Translations under genes and position numbers: made by a program
Source of the DNA: Prevotella multiformis DSM 16608
GTDB taxonomy: Bacteria; Bacteroidota; Bacteroidia; Bacteroidales; Bacteroidaceae
Direction of reading: 5' to 3'
NCBI RefSeq assembly: GCF_000191065.1
Contig: NZ_GL872283.1
Coordinates: forward strand, 922,999 to 986,998
Length of the DNA: 64,000 nucleotides
Shown here: positions 52,149 through 61,629 of the stretch, one piece after another
Position numbering within the stretch: the stretch's first letter is position 1
How the letters are laid out: each line of letters begins with the position of its first letter
The notes under the pieces: generated by a model
The model's input: only the letters and a program-made list of their open reading frames with translations
Databases searched by the model: none
Told to the model about the DNA's origin: nothing

Positions 52149-54572
52149 TCAGAATGTAAAGTTATTTTCCAATCCGGACATTCCTCCCTGACGTGTCTTT
52201 TGATCAGTCCCCTGCTGGTGCCTGAGTGTGATCTCACGCTGCGGGAATGGGATTTCAATGCCGTTCTTGTTCAGTGTGTCATAGATACATTCCATGATGA
52301 CACTGTCGTCGGTCCCCTGTGTAAGTACATTCACCCAGACAAGAACCTTCAATGTGATACAGCTGTCGTCAAAGCTCTTGAGCAGGACATTGACCGGTTT
52401 TTTCTTGTAGGTGATACCAAGCGCCGTTATGGCCTCGGACAGCATCGCCTTGACCTCCTTGACATTGCTTCCGTATGCTATGCCCACCTCGAGGATATCC
52501 AGCTCATAGCCATGATTCTTCGTCATGTTCTTGTAGTTCTTGGTGAAAAGCTGGGAGTTCTGGAAGGCGATGATCGAACCGTCGAGCGCTTCAATCAGCG
52601 TGGAGGTGTAGCTGATGGAACTGACACGGCCGCGGACCCCCTCGCAGATGATGTAGTCGCCGATCTTGATACGTCCTGTCATGAGCGAGATGCCGTAATA
52701 GATGTTCTCGAGAATGTCCTTCATGGCGAAACCGATACCCGTCGAAAGACCTCCCGTCACGACCACCAGCCAGGTATTGCTGATCTTGAAAATACTGAGT
52801 GTCGTAAGCAGCCATGAGCCCCATACGACCACCTGCAGGACATTGATGTACATTGTCGCACGGGCGGCTGCCGTGGAAGGGTCGCTGCGCTTGAGATACA
52901 GTCCGATGGCATCCCGGATAGTCTGGTTCAGGTAGTTGAAGACGAACCACAGGATGATCACCAGAGCGATGGAATAGATGCTGATCTTGAATTTTTCGGA
53001 GTTGATGAAGTCTGTACGGAACAGACTCCAGGTCAGGTCGCTGAGGTTGAAGACGTCTGTCGCCCAGTAGACGGCAAGGATGAATGACACGACCAGGGCG
53101 GAAGGCAGGAGAACCGTATCGACGAAGCGGATGAGCCATACCTGATAGACCGTCATTCCCTTTTCCGGGTGTCTCTTTTTATATTGGTTGAGGTAATCGT
53201 GGAAAAAGGCGATTGTCAGGATGCAGGCCAGCTGCATGGACCACCAGATGATTCCCTGCACGGCCAGCATCGTGTAGCCGACCCACGAACTCACAAGAGA
53301 GAAGATGAACACCAGCAGCGAGAAGTAGGCCAGACTGAGATCGTAACGCGGCACCAGACCATGGTATTTGCAGATCATCCTTGTCTGCCACAGAGCGTTG
53401 ACGAACAGGAGGGGAGGGAAAACCAGGGTCACAATGGAGCTCGGCAGCATGATGATACGGAAGGTGATGACCGTAAAGGCAACGAGGATCAGCGGATAGT
53501 AGATGCGGTAGGTGTTGTGGGTCTGCGAGCCGTCCACGCGCAGGAGCAGGGAGGCGAAGATGACCGCCAGCATCCACGTATATTCCAAAAGCAGGCTGCA
53601 GGCCATGTGTACGAAGTTGGACGGTGACAGCAGCCGGATGATGACCAGGATGATGCTGAACGTGATGACCGAAGCCAGCATGATGATGCAGGTACGCTTG
53701 GCAAGGAAAGCGTGGCTCTTCTGCTCGAAACGGCCGGTCTTCATGACCTTCGTGACAAGGAAGCGGATGCTCAGGTAATTGATGAAAATGGCTACCAGTC
53801 CATAAACCAGAATCATGCTGAAAAGGGTGATGATCCATTTCACGTCCCACTGCGACCTCACAATGCTCTGTGGCGTGTATTTCTCGGCGAGCGAAGTGTT
53901 CATGTGGCCGATCAGGTAGGGAGCTGCTCTGAGGAACTTTATGTAGTTGTCGCCCCCGCTGGTGAAGATGCTTTCCTGGATTTCATCATATCTCTTCTGG
54001 GCATACGCATTGAGGGCCTGCAGCTGATGGCGGTTGTATTCGTAGTACTGGATGTATTCCTGATAGGAGTCGTTGCGCTCCTTCAGCATCCGCCGGATAT
54101 TTACAGCAAGGGTGAGGCAGACATTGCGGTCGATCTTCATCCGCTGGGTAAGCCCGAAGGTGTACATGGTGCTGAGCACGTTGACGAGCGAGTCGTAACG
54201 TGCTATCTCCTCGTTGCTCTCCGTGATGAGGTCGTGGAAGGGACGTGTCTTGCTCTGGAAGTCCTTCCACAGTTCCGTAGCCTGATGGCATGCGTAGGTA
54301 AGGTCGAAGATGTTGTCGGCTTTCTGCGAGTAGAGCATCAGGGATACCTGCGCCGACTTGTCACCGATTTCTTTCAGCTGGTTCATCACCTGCTCGTTCA
54401 CGAACTTGGACTTGTTCAGCTGCCTGGTCTGTTCGAGATGCTGTGTGATCAGCTCGTGCCGTAGTACCGAGAGGGAATTCTTCAATGAGTCTTCCTGCAG
54501 CACGGCATGTGCCGGGAGTGTGAGGAGGAGCAGCAAAAGGGTGATCGAAAATAGCTTTCTGCGCATATCCAT
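52149..54572 (-). CDS. Large MscS-family mechanosensitive channel
   Basis: About 807 aa. A signal peptide (RRKLFSITLLLLLLTLPAHA) precedes a long helical periplasmic region (~30-250). Then come about ten membrane helices and the MscS core: GGLSTGIGFAMKDILENIYYG (pore helix region, near 600) and IKIGDYIICEGVRGRV (cytoplasmic beta domain). The layout is like MscK/MscM-type proteins. It should release solutes on hypo-osmotic shock. ATGs at 54572 and 54566 are the likely starts, since the -7 box TATCTTTG (54619-54612, minus) lies just before them. Confidence 0.92.
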   Translation of the reverse strand: MDMRRKLFSITLLLLLLTLPAHAVLQEDSLKNSLSVLRHELITQHLEQTRQLNKSKFVNEQVMNQLKEIGDKSAQVSLMLYSQKADNIFDLTYACHQATELWKDFQSKTRPFHDLITESNEEIARYDSLVNVLSTMYTFGLTQRMKIDRNVCLTLAVNIRRMLKERNDSYQEYIQYYEYNRHQLQALNAYAQKRYDEIQESIFTSGGDNYIKFLRAAPYLIGHMNTSLAEKYTPQSIVRSQWDVKWIITLFSMILVYGLVAIFINYLSIRFLVTKVMKTGRFEQKSHAFLAKRTCIIMLASVITFSIILVIIRLLSPSNFVHMACSLLLEYTWMLAVIFASLLLRVDGSQTHNTYRIYYPLILVAFTVITFRIIMLPSSIVTLVFPPLLFVNALWQTRMICKYHGLVPRYDLSLAYFSLLVFIFSLVSSWVGYTMLAVQGIIWWSMQLACILTIAFFHDYLNQYKKRHPEKGMTVYQVWLIRFVDTVLLPSALVVSFILAVYWATDVFNLSDLTWSLFRTDFINSEKFKISIYSIALVIILWFVFNYLNQTIRDAIGLYLKRSDPSTAAARATMYINVLQVVVWGSWLLTTLSIFKISNTWLVVVTGGLSTGIGFAMKDILENIYYGISLMTGRIKIGDYIICEGVRGRVSSISYTSTLIEALDGSIIAFQNSQLFTKNYKNMTKNHGYELDILEVGIAYGSNVKEVKAMLSEAITALGITYKKKPVNVLLKSFDDSCITLKVLVWVNVLTQGTDDSVIMECIYDTLNKNGIEIPFPQREITLRHQQGTDQKTRQGGMSGLENNFTF

Positions 54573-54611
54573 TTTATGGTGAAGATGGTTGTTGTCTCTG
54601 ATTATGAACTG

Positions 54612-54619
54612 CAAAGATA
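54612..54619 (-). promoter_or_regulatory. -7 box for the MscS gene
   Basis: TATCTTTG followed by C on the minus strand, 40 nt before the chosen ATG. It excludes the further upstream in-frame ATG at 54674. Confidence 0.55.
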
Positions 54620-54726
54620 CGCAAACTTTGTCGTTTAGGCCTGTCAGGAGGCTTAAAATGATGTGAAAGGACATGCCGGAAGGCGGTTTCCCACTGTTTC
54701 AAAGCGGATAAACGAATAAAAATGTG

Positions 54727-54734
54727 TAAGTTTG
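54727..54734 (+). promoter_or_regulatory. -7 box for the GlcNAc kinase-like gene
   Basis: TAAGTTTG followed by CAGG, 18 nt before the ATG at 54752. It shows that the in-frame ATG at 54722 is not the start. Confidence 0.6.
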
Positions 54735-54751
54735 CAGGAAAAAAGAAATCT

Positions 54752-55642
54752 ATGATATTGATAGCAGACAGTGGCGGCTCCAAGACCGACTGGGCGCTGG
54801 TGGGGGCGCAGGGCGACAGGGATACCCATGTCCTGAAGGTCCGTACACAGGGCTTGAATCCGTTTCACCAATCCGAGGAATTTATCCGGAAGGTCCTGGA
54901 GGAGGAACTCAAGCCGGCGATGTGTTGTGCTGCAGGGCAGGAGGGATGTACGTCTGGAAAGGCCGGGGTGACAGAGCGGGTCTCGCGGATAGCTTTTTAT
55001 GGTGCCGGCTGTACGGAGACCTTGTCGCCCCTTGTCAGCGGGGCTCTTGCCGCAGCTTTCCCTTCAGCGGAGATAAAAGTAGAGAGCGATCTCCTCGGGG
55101 CTGCCCATGCCGTGTGTGGCCACGAGGCCGGCATTGCCTGCATTCTGGGCACGGGAGCGAACAGCTGTCTGTATGATGGAAAGCGGATTGTGGAAAATGT
55201 CCCTCCTCTGGGGTATATCCTGGGGGATGAAGGGAGCGGGGCGGTTCTGGGGAAACTGTTTCTCAACGGCATCTTCAAGGGAGACCTCCCGGCGGAGATA
55301 CGTGAGAAGTATCTGGCATGGAGTGGACTCACTTATCGGGAGATCATCGACAAGGTCTATCGGCAGCCTCTGGCCAACCGGTTTCTGGCAGGCATCTCCG
55401 TGTTCCTTAGAGAGAATCTGCGATATGCAGCGATAGAAGCTCTGGTGTGCCGTAACTTTGACGACTTCTTCCAGAAGAACATCCTGAAATATGCTTCTTC
55501 GGCAGTCCGTATGGTCTCCGCCGCAGGAGGCGTTGCATCCGCCTTTGAGCATCAGTTGAGAGACCGGGCGCATTACTTTGGTTATCAGATCGGGAAAGTT
55601 GTCGCTGCACCGATTGACGGTCTGATTGACTACTACACTTAG
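54752..55642 (+). CDS. BadF/BadG/BcrA/BcrD-type ATPase, probable N-acetylglucosamine kinase
   Basis: 296-aa protein of the ASKHA (actin-like ATPase) fold. The phosphate-1 motif is ILIADSGGSKTDWALV at the N-terminus. The phosphate-2 region is CILGTGANSCLYDG near 135, followed by PPLGYILGDEGSGAVLG with the glycine-rich turn typical of GlcNAc kinases. Likely substrate is N-acetylglucosamine or a related amino sugar recovered from cell wall or glycans. It has its own -7 box and stands alone. Confidence 0.87.
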   Translation: MILIADSGGSKTDWALVGAQGDRDTHVLKVRTQGLNPFHQSEEFIRKVLEEELKPAMCCAAGQEGCTSGKAGVTERVSRIAFYGAGCTETLSPLVSGALAAAFPSAEIKVESDLLGAAHAVCGHEAGIACILGTGANSCLYDGKRIVENVPPLGYILGDEGSGAVLGKLFLNGIFKGDLPAEIREKYLAWSGLTYREIIDKVYRQPLANRFLAGISVFLRENLRYAAIEALVCRNFDDFFQKNILKYASSAVRMVSAAGGVASAFEHQLRDRAHYFGYQIGKVVAAPIDGLIDYYT

Positions 55643-55711
55643 TCCTTTTTCTTCGCATTGATATTTTACCGGACTTCTGACCGTAAAGCTCCTCTTCCAC
55701 GATGGTCGGCT

Positions 55712-55835
55712 CTTTTTCCGGCAACAGGTTGCAGGCGTGCATGTCCTCAACACGGCCGGTGACGAGCACCGACACGGATGGTGTCGGGCATCAACGCAAC
55801 GGCAGGAGGAAGGGGTTGTTCCCGTCCCTGTTGTG
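55712..55835 (+). repeat. Dispersed intergenic repeat, copy D
   Basis: TTTTTCCGGCAACAGGTTGC, AGGCGTGCATGTCCTCAACA, CGGCCGGTGACGAGCACCGA, TGGTGTCGGGCATCAACGCA, CGGCAGGAGGAAGG and TTCCCGTCCCTGTTG align with copies A, B and C. Confidence 0.65.
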
Positions 55836-56087
55836 CATAGTGCTCTCGGAGGAAGAATGACTTGTCCGGAGAAGATTCCCCGGACGGCAGTAACCGGTAT
55901 AATAATAAGGAGAGCGCATTCATCGGTGCGGATGAGCTGGATCCTTGTGCGGGAGATTGTGAAACCGTCTATGGTACAGCCACTTGCTGAGGAAACGGGG
56001 AGTACCTGTCGGGCAAAGTCAGGTCGTAGCCTGTTCAGGCCTCTCTCAAAACCTGTCATCCAGGTTCCTTTATTCTGATTTATTTCG

Positions 56088-56095
56088 TATATTTG
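56088..56095 (+). promoter_or_regulatory. -7 box for the MATE/AraC pair
   Basis: TATATTTG followed by CAT, 27 nt before the MATE ATG. No TTTG at the usual -33 spacing. Confidence 0.5.
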
Positions 56096-56121
56096 CATAG
56101 GTATAAGGTTATAAAACGGAT

Positions 56122-57486
56122 ATGCACGGACATACAGACAACTATACTTTCCTGACACAAGGCCCGGTACACCGCGTGATCGTCACCATGGCGATACCTA
56201 CCATCATCTCGATGCTTGTGACGGGACTGTACAATATTGCGGACACGTTCTTTGTCGGCAGGATCGATACGCAGGCGACGGCAGCAGTGGGTATCGTGTT
56301 CTCTCTGATGTTCTTTGTGCAGGCGATGGGGTTCTTTTTCGGCCACGGGTCCGGAAACTACATATCGCGCGAGCTGGGCGCACGCAGGCATGAGAATGCA
56401 GTCAAGATGGCTTCGACGGGATTCTTCAGTTCGTTCTTCTTCGGACTGGTCATCCTTGTCCTGGGCGAGATGTTCCTCACGCCGCTGTCGGTTGAACTGG
56501 GAAGTACGGCTACCATCCTTCCTTATACCGAGGACTATATGCGGGTGATCCTTCTCGGTGCGCCCCTCCTCACCTCTTCCCTCACGCTGAACAATCAGAT
56601 GCGTCTGCAGGGGAATGCCAATCTTGCCATGTACGGGATTGTGACGGGGGCTGTACTGAATGTCCTTCTCGACCCGCTCCTTATTTTCACTTGTGGGATG
56701 GGTGTCGGCGGAGCAGCCTGGGCTACGGTCATCGGGCAGGCCGTATCGTTTTTCATCCTCTTCCTGATGACCCGCCGGAAAGAGAACATCGCCATTCATT
56801 TCCGTAACTTCTCGCCTTCTTTACAGGCTTATAAAGAGATTTTCTATGGAGGAAGTCCGTCCCTCATGCGGCAGGGACTGGCCTGCGTGGCTACCTTGTC
56901 ATTGAACGTAGCCGCCGGTGTCTATGGCGACTCTGCCATTGCAGCAATGAGTATTGTTGGGCGTATCGCCATGCTGTCCTTCGCAGCCGTCATCGGGCTG
57001 GGGCAGGGATTCCAGCCTGTCTGCGGCTTCTGCTATGGGGCGGGACTGTACGACCGGCTGAAGGAAGCCTACAAGTTTACGGTTATCCTCGGGACGACGT
57101 TCCTGGTCGTAGTGGCCGTGGTGGGCTGGGCACTCAGCGGTTCACTGATCGGCATCTTCCGTGATGATGCCGAAGTGATAGCCATCGGTGTGGTGGCGTT
57201 GCGCTGGCAGCTTTGCACCTTCCCGCTCAATGCGTTCATCCTTGCGAGCAACATGCTTGCGCAGACCTGCCGTAAACCCTGGCGGGCCAACACGCTGGCG
57301 GCTGCCCGGCAGGGACTGTTCTTTATTCCGCTGATCTTCCTCCTCCCGTCTTATTTCGGACTGACAGGGGTGGAGATGTGCCAGGCCGTCAGCGATGTGT
57401 TTTCTTTTGCGCTGACGCTGCCTATAGTTGTTTATACCTTCCGTGAGTTTACACGTGAAGCCGCTGAGAGAAAGGAGGCGGAATGA
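56122..57486 (+). CDS. MATE family multidrug efflux transporter
   Basis: 454-aa inner-membrane protein with about twelve helices in two similar halves. The first begins GPVHRVIVTMAIPTIISMLVTGLYNIADTF, cut here as GLYNIADTFFVGRID, a recognised MATE opening. The second half begins near SPSLMRQGLA and contains GLGQGFQPVCGFCYGA, also typical. Exports cationic drugs or metabolites with Na+ or H+. Its stop overlaps the ATG of the AraC regulator by 4 nt, so the two are translationally coupled. Confidence 0.94.
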   Translation: MHGHTDNYTFLTQGPVHRVIVTMAIPTIISMLVTGLYNIADTFFVGRIDTQATAAVGIVFSLMFFVQAMGFFFGHGSGNYISRELGARRHENAVKMASTGFFSSFFFGLVILVLGEMFLTPLSVELGSTATILPYTEDYMRVILLGAPLLTSSLTLNNQMRLQGNANLAMYGIVTGAVLNVLLDPLLIFTCGMGVGGAAWATVIGQAVSFFILFLMTRRKENIAIHFRNFSPSLQAYKEIFYGGSPSLMRQGLACVATLSLNVAAGVYGDSAIAAMSIVGRIAMLSFAAVIGLGQGFQPVCGFCYGAGLYDRLKEAYKFTVILGTTFLVVVAVVGWALSGSLIGIFRDDAEVIAIGVVALRWQLCTFPLNAFILASNMLAQTCRKPWRANTLAAARQGLFFIPLIFLLPSYFGLTGVEMCQAVSDVFSFALTLPIVVYTFREFTREAAERKEAE

Positions 57487-58046
57487 GTAAACTGTACATA
57501 AAGAATATGGTCTGTGACCGTTGCAGGATGGCCGTCGGCCAGACATTGGAGCAGCTGGGACTTCATCCTTTGAGGATTGACTTGGGGGAGGCCGTGGTGG
57601 AGGAAGAACCTTCCCCTGACCAGCTGGCTGCCCTTGGGGACAAACTGGAACGGCTTGGGTTCAGGCTCCTTGATGACCGCAGGCAGCAGACCGTAGACCT
57701 GATCAAGTCTGCGCTTATCAGACGGGTTCTCAATCCCGGTGTGCATCCGGCTGCAGCATTCAGTGATTATCTTGTACAGGAACTGCACCAGGATTATAGC
57801 GCACTCTCCAAGCTCTTCTCAGAGATGGAGGGAAAGAGTATAGAACGCTATTATATCGGGTTGCGCATCGAACGGGTGAAGGAGCTTATCTCTTATGGAG
57901 AACTGACACTCACACAGATAGCCTTGCGCATGAACTACTCCTCGGTAGCCTACCTGTCCAGCCAGTTCAAATCGGTGACGGGGATGACCCCGTCCCAATA
58001 CAAAGCTGAAGAGGGCCGCCGCCGTACGGCGTTGGACAAGCTCTGA
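57483..58046 (+). CDS. AraC-family regulator with N-terminal HMA (metal-binding) domain
   Basis: 187 aa. Residues 1-65 resemble a heavy-metal-associated domain with the MxCxxC site in NMVCDRC (M9, C11, C14), then a ferredoxin-like fold pattern (LEQLGLHPLRIDLGEAVV; LERLGFRLLDD). Residues ~85-180 are an AraC HTH (RVKELISYGELTLTQIALRM; YLSSQFKSVTGMTPSQYK). This suggests a transcription factor responding to Cu or another soft metal, by inference. Coupling to the MATE gene suggests it controls its own operon. Confidence 0.87.
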   Translation: MSKLYIKNMVCDRCRMAVGQTLEQLGLHPLRIDLGEAVVEEEPSPDQLAALGDKLERLGFRLLDDRRQQTVDLIKSALIRRVLNPGVHPAAAFSDYLVQELHQDYSALSKLFSEMEGKSIERYYIGLRIERVKELISYGELTLTQIALRMNYSSVAYLSSQFKSVTGMTPSQYKAEEGRRRTALDKL

Positions 58047-58172
58047 AACCCTGTGTGTCAGGGAGGAAATTGAACCGGGAAGAAGACGGGGACTATTGGT
58101 TTTCAGTCTTCTTCGCTCTTTCCGCATCCTTAGGGAATTTCATTGAGAGAGGTCAAAAATGTAGGTGAAATC

Positions 58173-58204
58173 TTTGGGTAATCAGATATTTAATAGTAAC
58201 TTTG
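58173..58204 (+). promoter_or_regulatory. Promoter of infC-rpmI-rplT
   Basis: TTTG (58173-58176), 20-bp spacer, TAACTTTG (58197-58204) followed by C, 36 nt before the infC ATG: full consensus. Confidence 0.8.
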
Positions 58205-58240
58205 CACTCGTTTAGCAAAATCAGACATTAAAATAGTTGA

Positions 58241-58921
58241 ATGAAGAATGACAGAATGAAATTCAAGTACCGCGTGAACGAGCAGATTCGCGTTCGGGAA
58301 GTACGTGTGGTTAGCGATGACGGAGCAGAGGTGATGCCGACACGGAAGGCATTGGACCTGGCTCATAAGCAGGGAGTTGACCTTGTGGAGATTTCTCCTA
58401 ATGCGCAGCCGCCGGTCTGTCGTATCATCGACTATTCTAAATTCCTCTACCAGCAGAAGAAGCATCAGAAAGAGATGAAGCAGAAGCAGGTGAAGCAGGA
58501 GGTGAAAGAGATACGTTTCGGTCCCCAGACCGATGAGCATGATTACAATTTCAAGCTCAAGCATGCACAGGAGTTCCTCAATGCTGGGAACAAGGTGCGT
58601 GCATACGTCTTCTTCCGTGGCCGGTCCATCCTCTTCAAGGAACAGGGCGAGGTTCTGCTGCTGCGTTTTGCCAATGACCTCGAAGAGCTTGCCAAGGTAG
58701 AACAGCTGCCGAAGCTCGAAGGAAAGAAGATGTTTCTCTATCTTGCTCCGAAGAAAGTCGGCATTGTCAAGAAGAGCCAGCAGAAACGCGACCGTGAGGA
58801 GGCAGAGGCCGGCGCAAAGGAGGCGACCAAGGCAGAGGATGCGGAAGTAAAGGCAGAGGGCGGATTGTTCGCCAATGCCAAGAACGGTGCAGATGCACTG
58901 AAGAAACTGAATATTGACTAA
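58241..58921 (+). CDS. infC: Translation initiation factor IF-3
   Basis: Keeps ribosomal subunits apart and checks start codon pairing. The N-domain begins [19 protein letters not shown]. The linker and C-domain contain [22 protein letters not shown] and [19 protein letters not shown]. At 226 aa it is longer than E. coli IF3 (180) owing to a C-terminal extension rich in A, E and K, as is usual in Bacteroidota. It starts with ATG rather than the rare codon that autoregulates E. coli infC. First gene of infC-rpmI-rplT. Confidence 0.97.
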   Translation: MKNDRMKFKYRVNEQIRVREVRVVSDDGAEVMPTRKALDLAHKQGVDLVEISPNAQPPVCRIIDYSKFLYQQKKHQKEMKQKQVKQEVKEIRFGPQTDEHDYNFKLKHAQEFLNAGNKVRAYVFFRGRSILFKEQGEVLLLRFANDLEELAKVEQLPKLEGKKMFLYLAPKKVGIVKKSQQKRDREEAEAGAKEATKAEDAEVKAEGGLFANAKNGADALKKLNID

Positions 58922-59037
58922 CGCCCGTCAGGCAATCTCCCGGCAAGGAGGAAACGGAACGGGCAACCTGTGCGTAACGTCCTGGTATATACGTTGCCAC
59001 AGATGATGAATAAATAACAATTAAAATTTTAACAAAA

Positions 59038-59235
59038 ATGCCAAAACAGAAGACAAATTCCGGCGCAAAGAAGAGATTCACGTTCACCGGTACTGGTAAG
59101 ATCAAGCGTCGTCACGCTTTCCACAGTCATATTCTTACCAAGAAGACAAAGAAGCAGAAGAGAAATCTTGTTCACCAGACACTCGTGGATGGTAGCAACC
59201 TGAAGCAGGTACGCGATCTGCTTAACCTCCGTTAA
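59038..59235 (+). CDS. rpmI: 50S ribosomal protein L35
   Basis: 65-aa basic protein: [20 protein letters not shown], then [17 protein letters not shown], the standard L35 pattern. It lies 116 nt after infC and 39 nt before rplT in the conserved order. Confidence 0.98.
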   Translation: MPKQKTNSGAKKRFTFTGTGKIKRRHAFHSHILTKKTKKQKRNLVHQTLVDGSNLKQVRDLLNLR

Positions 59236-59274
59236 TTCATTAGTCAAACAACACATTAAAAGGAAAGAAAAACT

Positions 59275-59619
59275 ATGCCAAGATCAGTCAATCATGTTGC
59301 TTCCAAAGCAAAGAGAACAAGAATACTGAAGCAGACCAAGGGTTACTATGGTGCCCGCAAGAATGTCTGGACGGTAGCGAAGAACACCTATGAGAAGGGT
59401 TTGACTTATGCTTATCGTGACCGCCGCAATAAGAAGCGTAACTTCCGCGCATTGTGGATTCAGCGCATCAACGCTGCTGCACGGCTCTATGACATGAGTT
59501 ACAGCCAGCTGATGGGTGCGTTACACAAGGCCGGCATCGAGATCAACCGTAAGGTGCTTGCTGATCTCGCTGTCAACAATCAGGAAGCTTTCAAGGCTAT
59601 TGTTGACAAGGTGAAGTAA
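59275..59619 (+). CDS. rplT: 50S ribosomal protein L20
   Basis: 114-aa rRNA-binding assembly protein: [40 protein letters not shown] and [20 protein letters not shown] are all canonical. Last gene of infC-rpmI-rplT, followed by a terminator at 59663. Confidence 0.98.
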   Translation: MPRSVNHVASKAKRTRILKQTKGYYGARKNVWTVAKNTYEKGLTYAYRDRRNKKRNFRALWIQRINAAARLYDMSYSQLMGALHKAGIEINRKVLADLAVNNQEAFKAIVDKVK

Positions 59620-59662
59620 ATTGATGTCCCCCTCCTTCTTGGGGTGGAGATTTATCATAGAC

Positions 59663-59704
59663 AAAGAGAGCTGTCACGCTGATAGGTGACAGCTCTCTTT
59701 TTGG
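59663..59704 (+). terminator. Terminator of infC-rpmI-rplT
   Basis: 15-bp perfect stem AAAGAGAGCTGTCAC / GTGACAGCTCTCTTT with an 8-nt loop and TT tail, ~44 nt past the rplT stop. Confidence 0.93.
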
Positions 59705-59706
59705 CT

Positions 59707-59925
59707 GTTAGTGTGTAAGGATTAAAGTTTGCTGCTGAAAGACGGTGTCCACCCTTTATCGTCGATGTTTTTTCTGGAGGGTTAGTGTGAAGCATTAAGT
59801 CGTCGCAGCATGACAGCGCGTGCGCTCTAATCGCCGGCATTGCTTTTTGCTGTCAGTGTATAATGGCTGAATCGCTGTTGGAAGACGGTATCCATCTTAA
59901 TCATCGATACTGGTGCAGACAGTCT
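59707..59925 (+). repeat. Degenerate ~72-nt tandem repeat, three units
   Basis: Units begin GTTAGTGTGTAAGG (59707), GTTAGTGTGAAGC (59781) and GTCAGTGTATAATGG (59852), spaced 74 and 71 nt. Units 1 and 3 share GAAGACGGTATCCA-like sequence (GAAAGACGGTGTCC in unit 1) and an ATCGATR end; unit 2 is more diverged. Confidence 0.65.
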
Positions 59926-59936
59926 AATCCGGCCCA

Positions 59937-60025
59937 GAACAGTCAGAACGGTGTTGTACGGAGATGCCGATGCTGTTTGGGAACAGTCAGGACGGTATTG
60001 CACGGAGATGCCCGATGCTGTTTGG
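59937..60025 (+). repeat. 44/45-bp tandem repeat, two units
   Basis: GAACAGTCAGAACGGTGTTG and GAACAGTCAGGACGGTATTG begin the two adjacent units (59937 and 59981). Both continue with ACGGAGATG and end CCGATGCTGTTTGG. Only a few bases differ. Confidence 0.85.
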
Positions 60026-60102
60026 ACGGCATATAAAAAATGGGGGAGGGCAGTGTCATTCCGATGTGAATGATTCTCCCCTCCCGCCATTTTCATTGAC
60101 TT

Positions 60103-61470
60103 TTATTTCTGGGTGATATGCCTGATGAGTTCTTCCGAGGTCATTGATTGCTGCTTACCGGTAGCCATATTCTTCAGTGTAATCTTACCGGCTTCCATCT
60201 CGGATTCTCCCGTGAGTGCGACGAAGTTGATGTTCTTGGCATTCGCATAACTCATCTGTTTCTTCATCTTTGCCTTGTCCGGGTACATCTCGGTCCGGAT
60301 CCCTGCACGCCGGGCAGCGGCGACAACCGGCATGCAGTAGGCGGTCTCCTTCTCTCCGAAATTGATGAAAAGGAGTTGTGTGCCTTGTACGCTCTCCTTC
60401 GGATAGAGGTCGAGAGTGTTCAGTACATCGTAGATGCGGTCAGCTCCGAAGCTGATCCCGACGCCTGACAGTCCTGGCATACCGAAGATGCCCGTAAGGT
60501 TGTCGTATCGTCCACCACCCGTTATGGAACCTATTTGTACGTCAAGTGCCTTTACTTCAAAGATGGCTCCTGTGTAATAGTTCAAGCCACGTGCGAGGGT
60601 AAGGTCGAGCTGGATTTCATTCTTTAGTCCTGAGGTCTTGAGCATATCAAGAATGAAACGGGTCTCTTCAACGCCTTTCAATCCTGTCTCGCTGTCGGCG
60701 AGTACCTTCGCTATGACTTCCAGCTTGTCTTCGTTCGTCCCTTCCAGTCTGATGATGGGCTGCAGTTTTCTGATGGCTTCTTCCGAGATTCCGTTCTCAC
60801 GCAACTCGGCATTCACATTTTCAAGACCGATTTTGTCCAGTTTGTCGATGGCAACCGTAATGTCTACGATCTTGTCTTTCTCACCCATCACTTCGGCAAT
60901 TCCCGTGAGAATCTTCCGGTTATTGATTTTGATCTGTACCCGTACGCCAAGTTCTGTGAATACCGTATCGATAATCTGCATCAATTCGACTTCATTCAGC
61001 AAGGAGTCGGAACCGACGACATCGGCATCACATTGGTAGAACTCACGATAACGTCCTTTCTGTGGACGATCAGCACGCCACACCGGTTGGATCTGATAGC
61101 GTTTGAAAGGGAGCTGTAATTCCTCACGGTGCATCACGACGTAACGTGCGAACGGCACGGTAAGGTCATATCGCAGGCCTTTCTCACAGAGTCTGGTCTG
61201 CATCTTGAGCGTATTCCGCTCTTTGAGTTCATCGTCGCTGACGGATTTCAGGTAATCACCGGAATTGAGAATCTTGAAGAGGAGCTTGTCCCCCTCTTCT
61301 CCATATTTGCCCATCAGCGTATGCAACGTCTCCATGGCAGGAGTTTCAATCTGTTGAAAGCCATAGAGGGCATATACACGTCTGATAGTGTCGAATATAT
61401 AGTTTCTTTTGGCCATCTCCTCCGGGCAGAAGTCGCGTGTACCCTTTGGGATGGAAGGTTTGTTTGCCAT
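60103..61470 (-). CDS. hisS: Histidyl-tRNA synthetase
   Basis: Class II synthetase charging tRNA-His. Motif 1 region is [18 protein letters not shown] near residue 32. Motif 2 is [30 protein letters not shown], seen here as [17 protein letters not shown] near 115. The HisA box is [14 protein letters not shown] near 290, and a C-terminal anticodon-binding domain follows. The ATG at 61470 ([14 protein letters not shown]) is the family start; the frame extends 24 codons upstream. 455 aa. It lies downstream of purA on the same strand. Confidence 0.97.
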   Translation of the reverse strand: MANKPSIPKGTRDFCPEEMAKRNYIFDTIRRVYALYGFQQIETPAMETLHTLMGKYGEEGDKLLFKILNSGDYLKSVSDDELKERNTLKMQTRLCEKGLRYDLTVPFARYVVMHREELQLPFKRYQIQPVWRADRPQKGRYREFYQCDADVVGSDSLLNEVELMQIIDTVFTELGVRVQIKINNRKILTGIAEVMGEKDKIVDITVAIDKLDKIGLENVNAELRENGISEEAIRKLQPIIRLEGTNEDKLEVIAKVLADSETGLKGVEETRFILDMLKTSGLKNEIQLDLTLARGLNYYTGAIFEVKALDVQIGSITGGGRYDNLTGIFGMPGLSGVGISFGADRIYDVLNTLDLYPKESVQGTQLLFINFGEKETAYCMPVVAAARRAGIRTEMYPDKAKMKKQMSYANAKNINFVALTGESEMEAGKITLKNMATGKQQSMTSEELIRHITQK

Positions 61471-61629
61471 TTTATGTTTGTTTATGTTACAGGATTGGAA
61501 TGACAGATAGAGACAGAAAGTAAAGGGGATAATGAGACCCAATAGACCCGGAAGACAGTGACTGTCTGCTCCCAGTCATCCTTGCCCGTCCCTTCCGTTG
61601 CCGCTATTTCTCATTTATGATAAGCGGGG

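Larger units (their letters stand above)
55643..56121. other. Intergenic region with dispersed repeat copy D
   Basis: No credible gene. Contains repeat copy D (55712-55835) and the promoter box of the MATE gene (56088-56095). Confidence 0.5.
59705..60102. other. Repeat-filled intergenic region between convergent rplT and hisS
   Basis: No gene. Almost the whole span is accounted for by two sets of tandem repeats (59707-59925 and 59937-60025). Confidence 0.6.

Noticed and set aside
55064..56158. 364-aa minus-strand open frame
   Set aside because: It overlaps the GlcNAc kinase-like gene, repeat copy D and the MATE promoter; residue composition is not protein-like.
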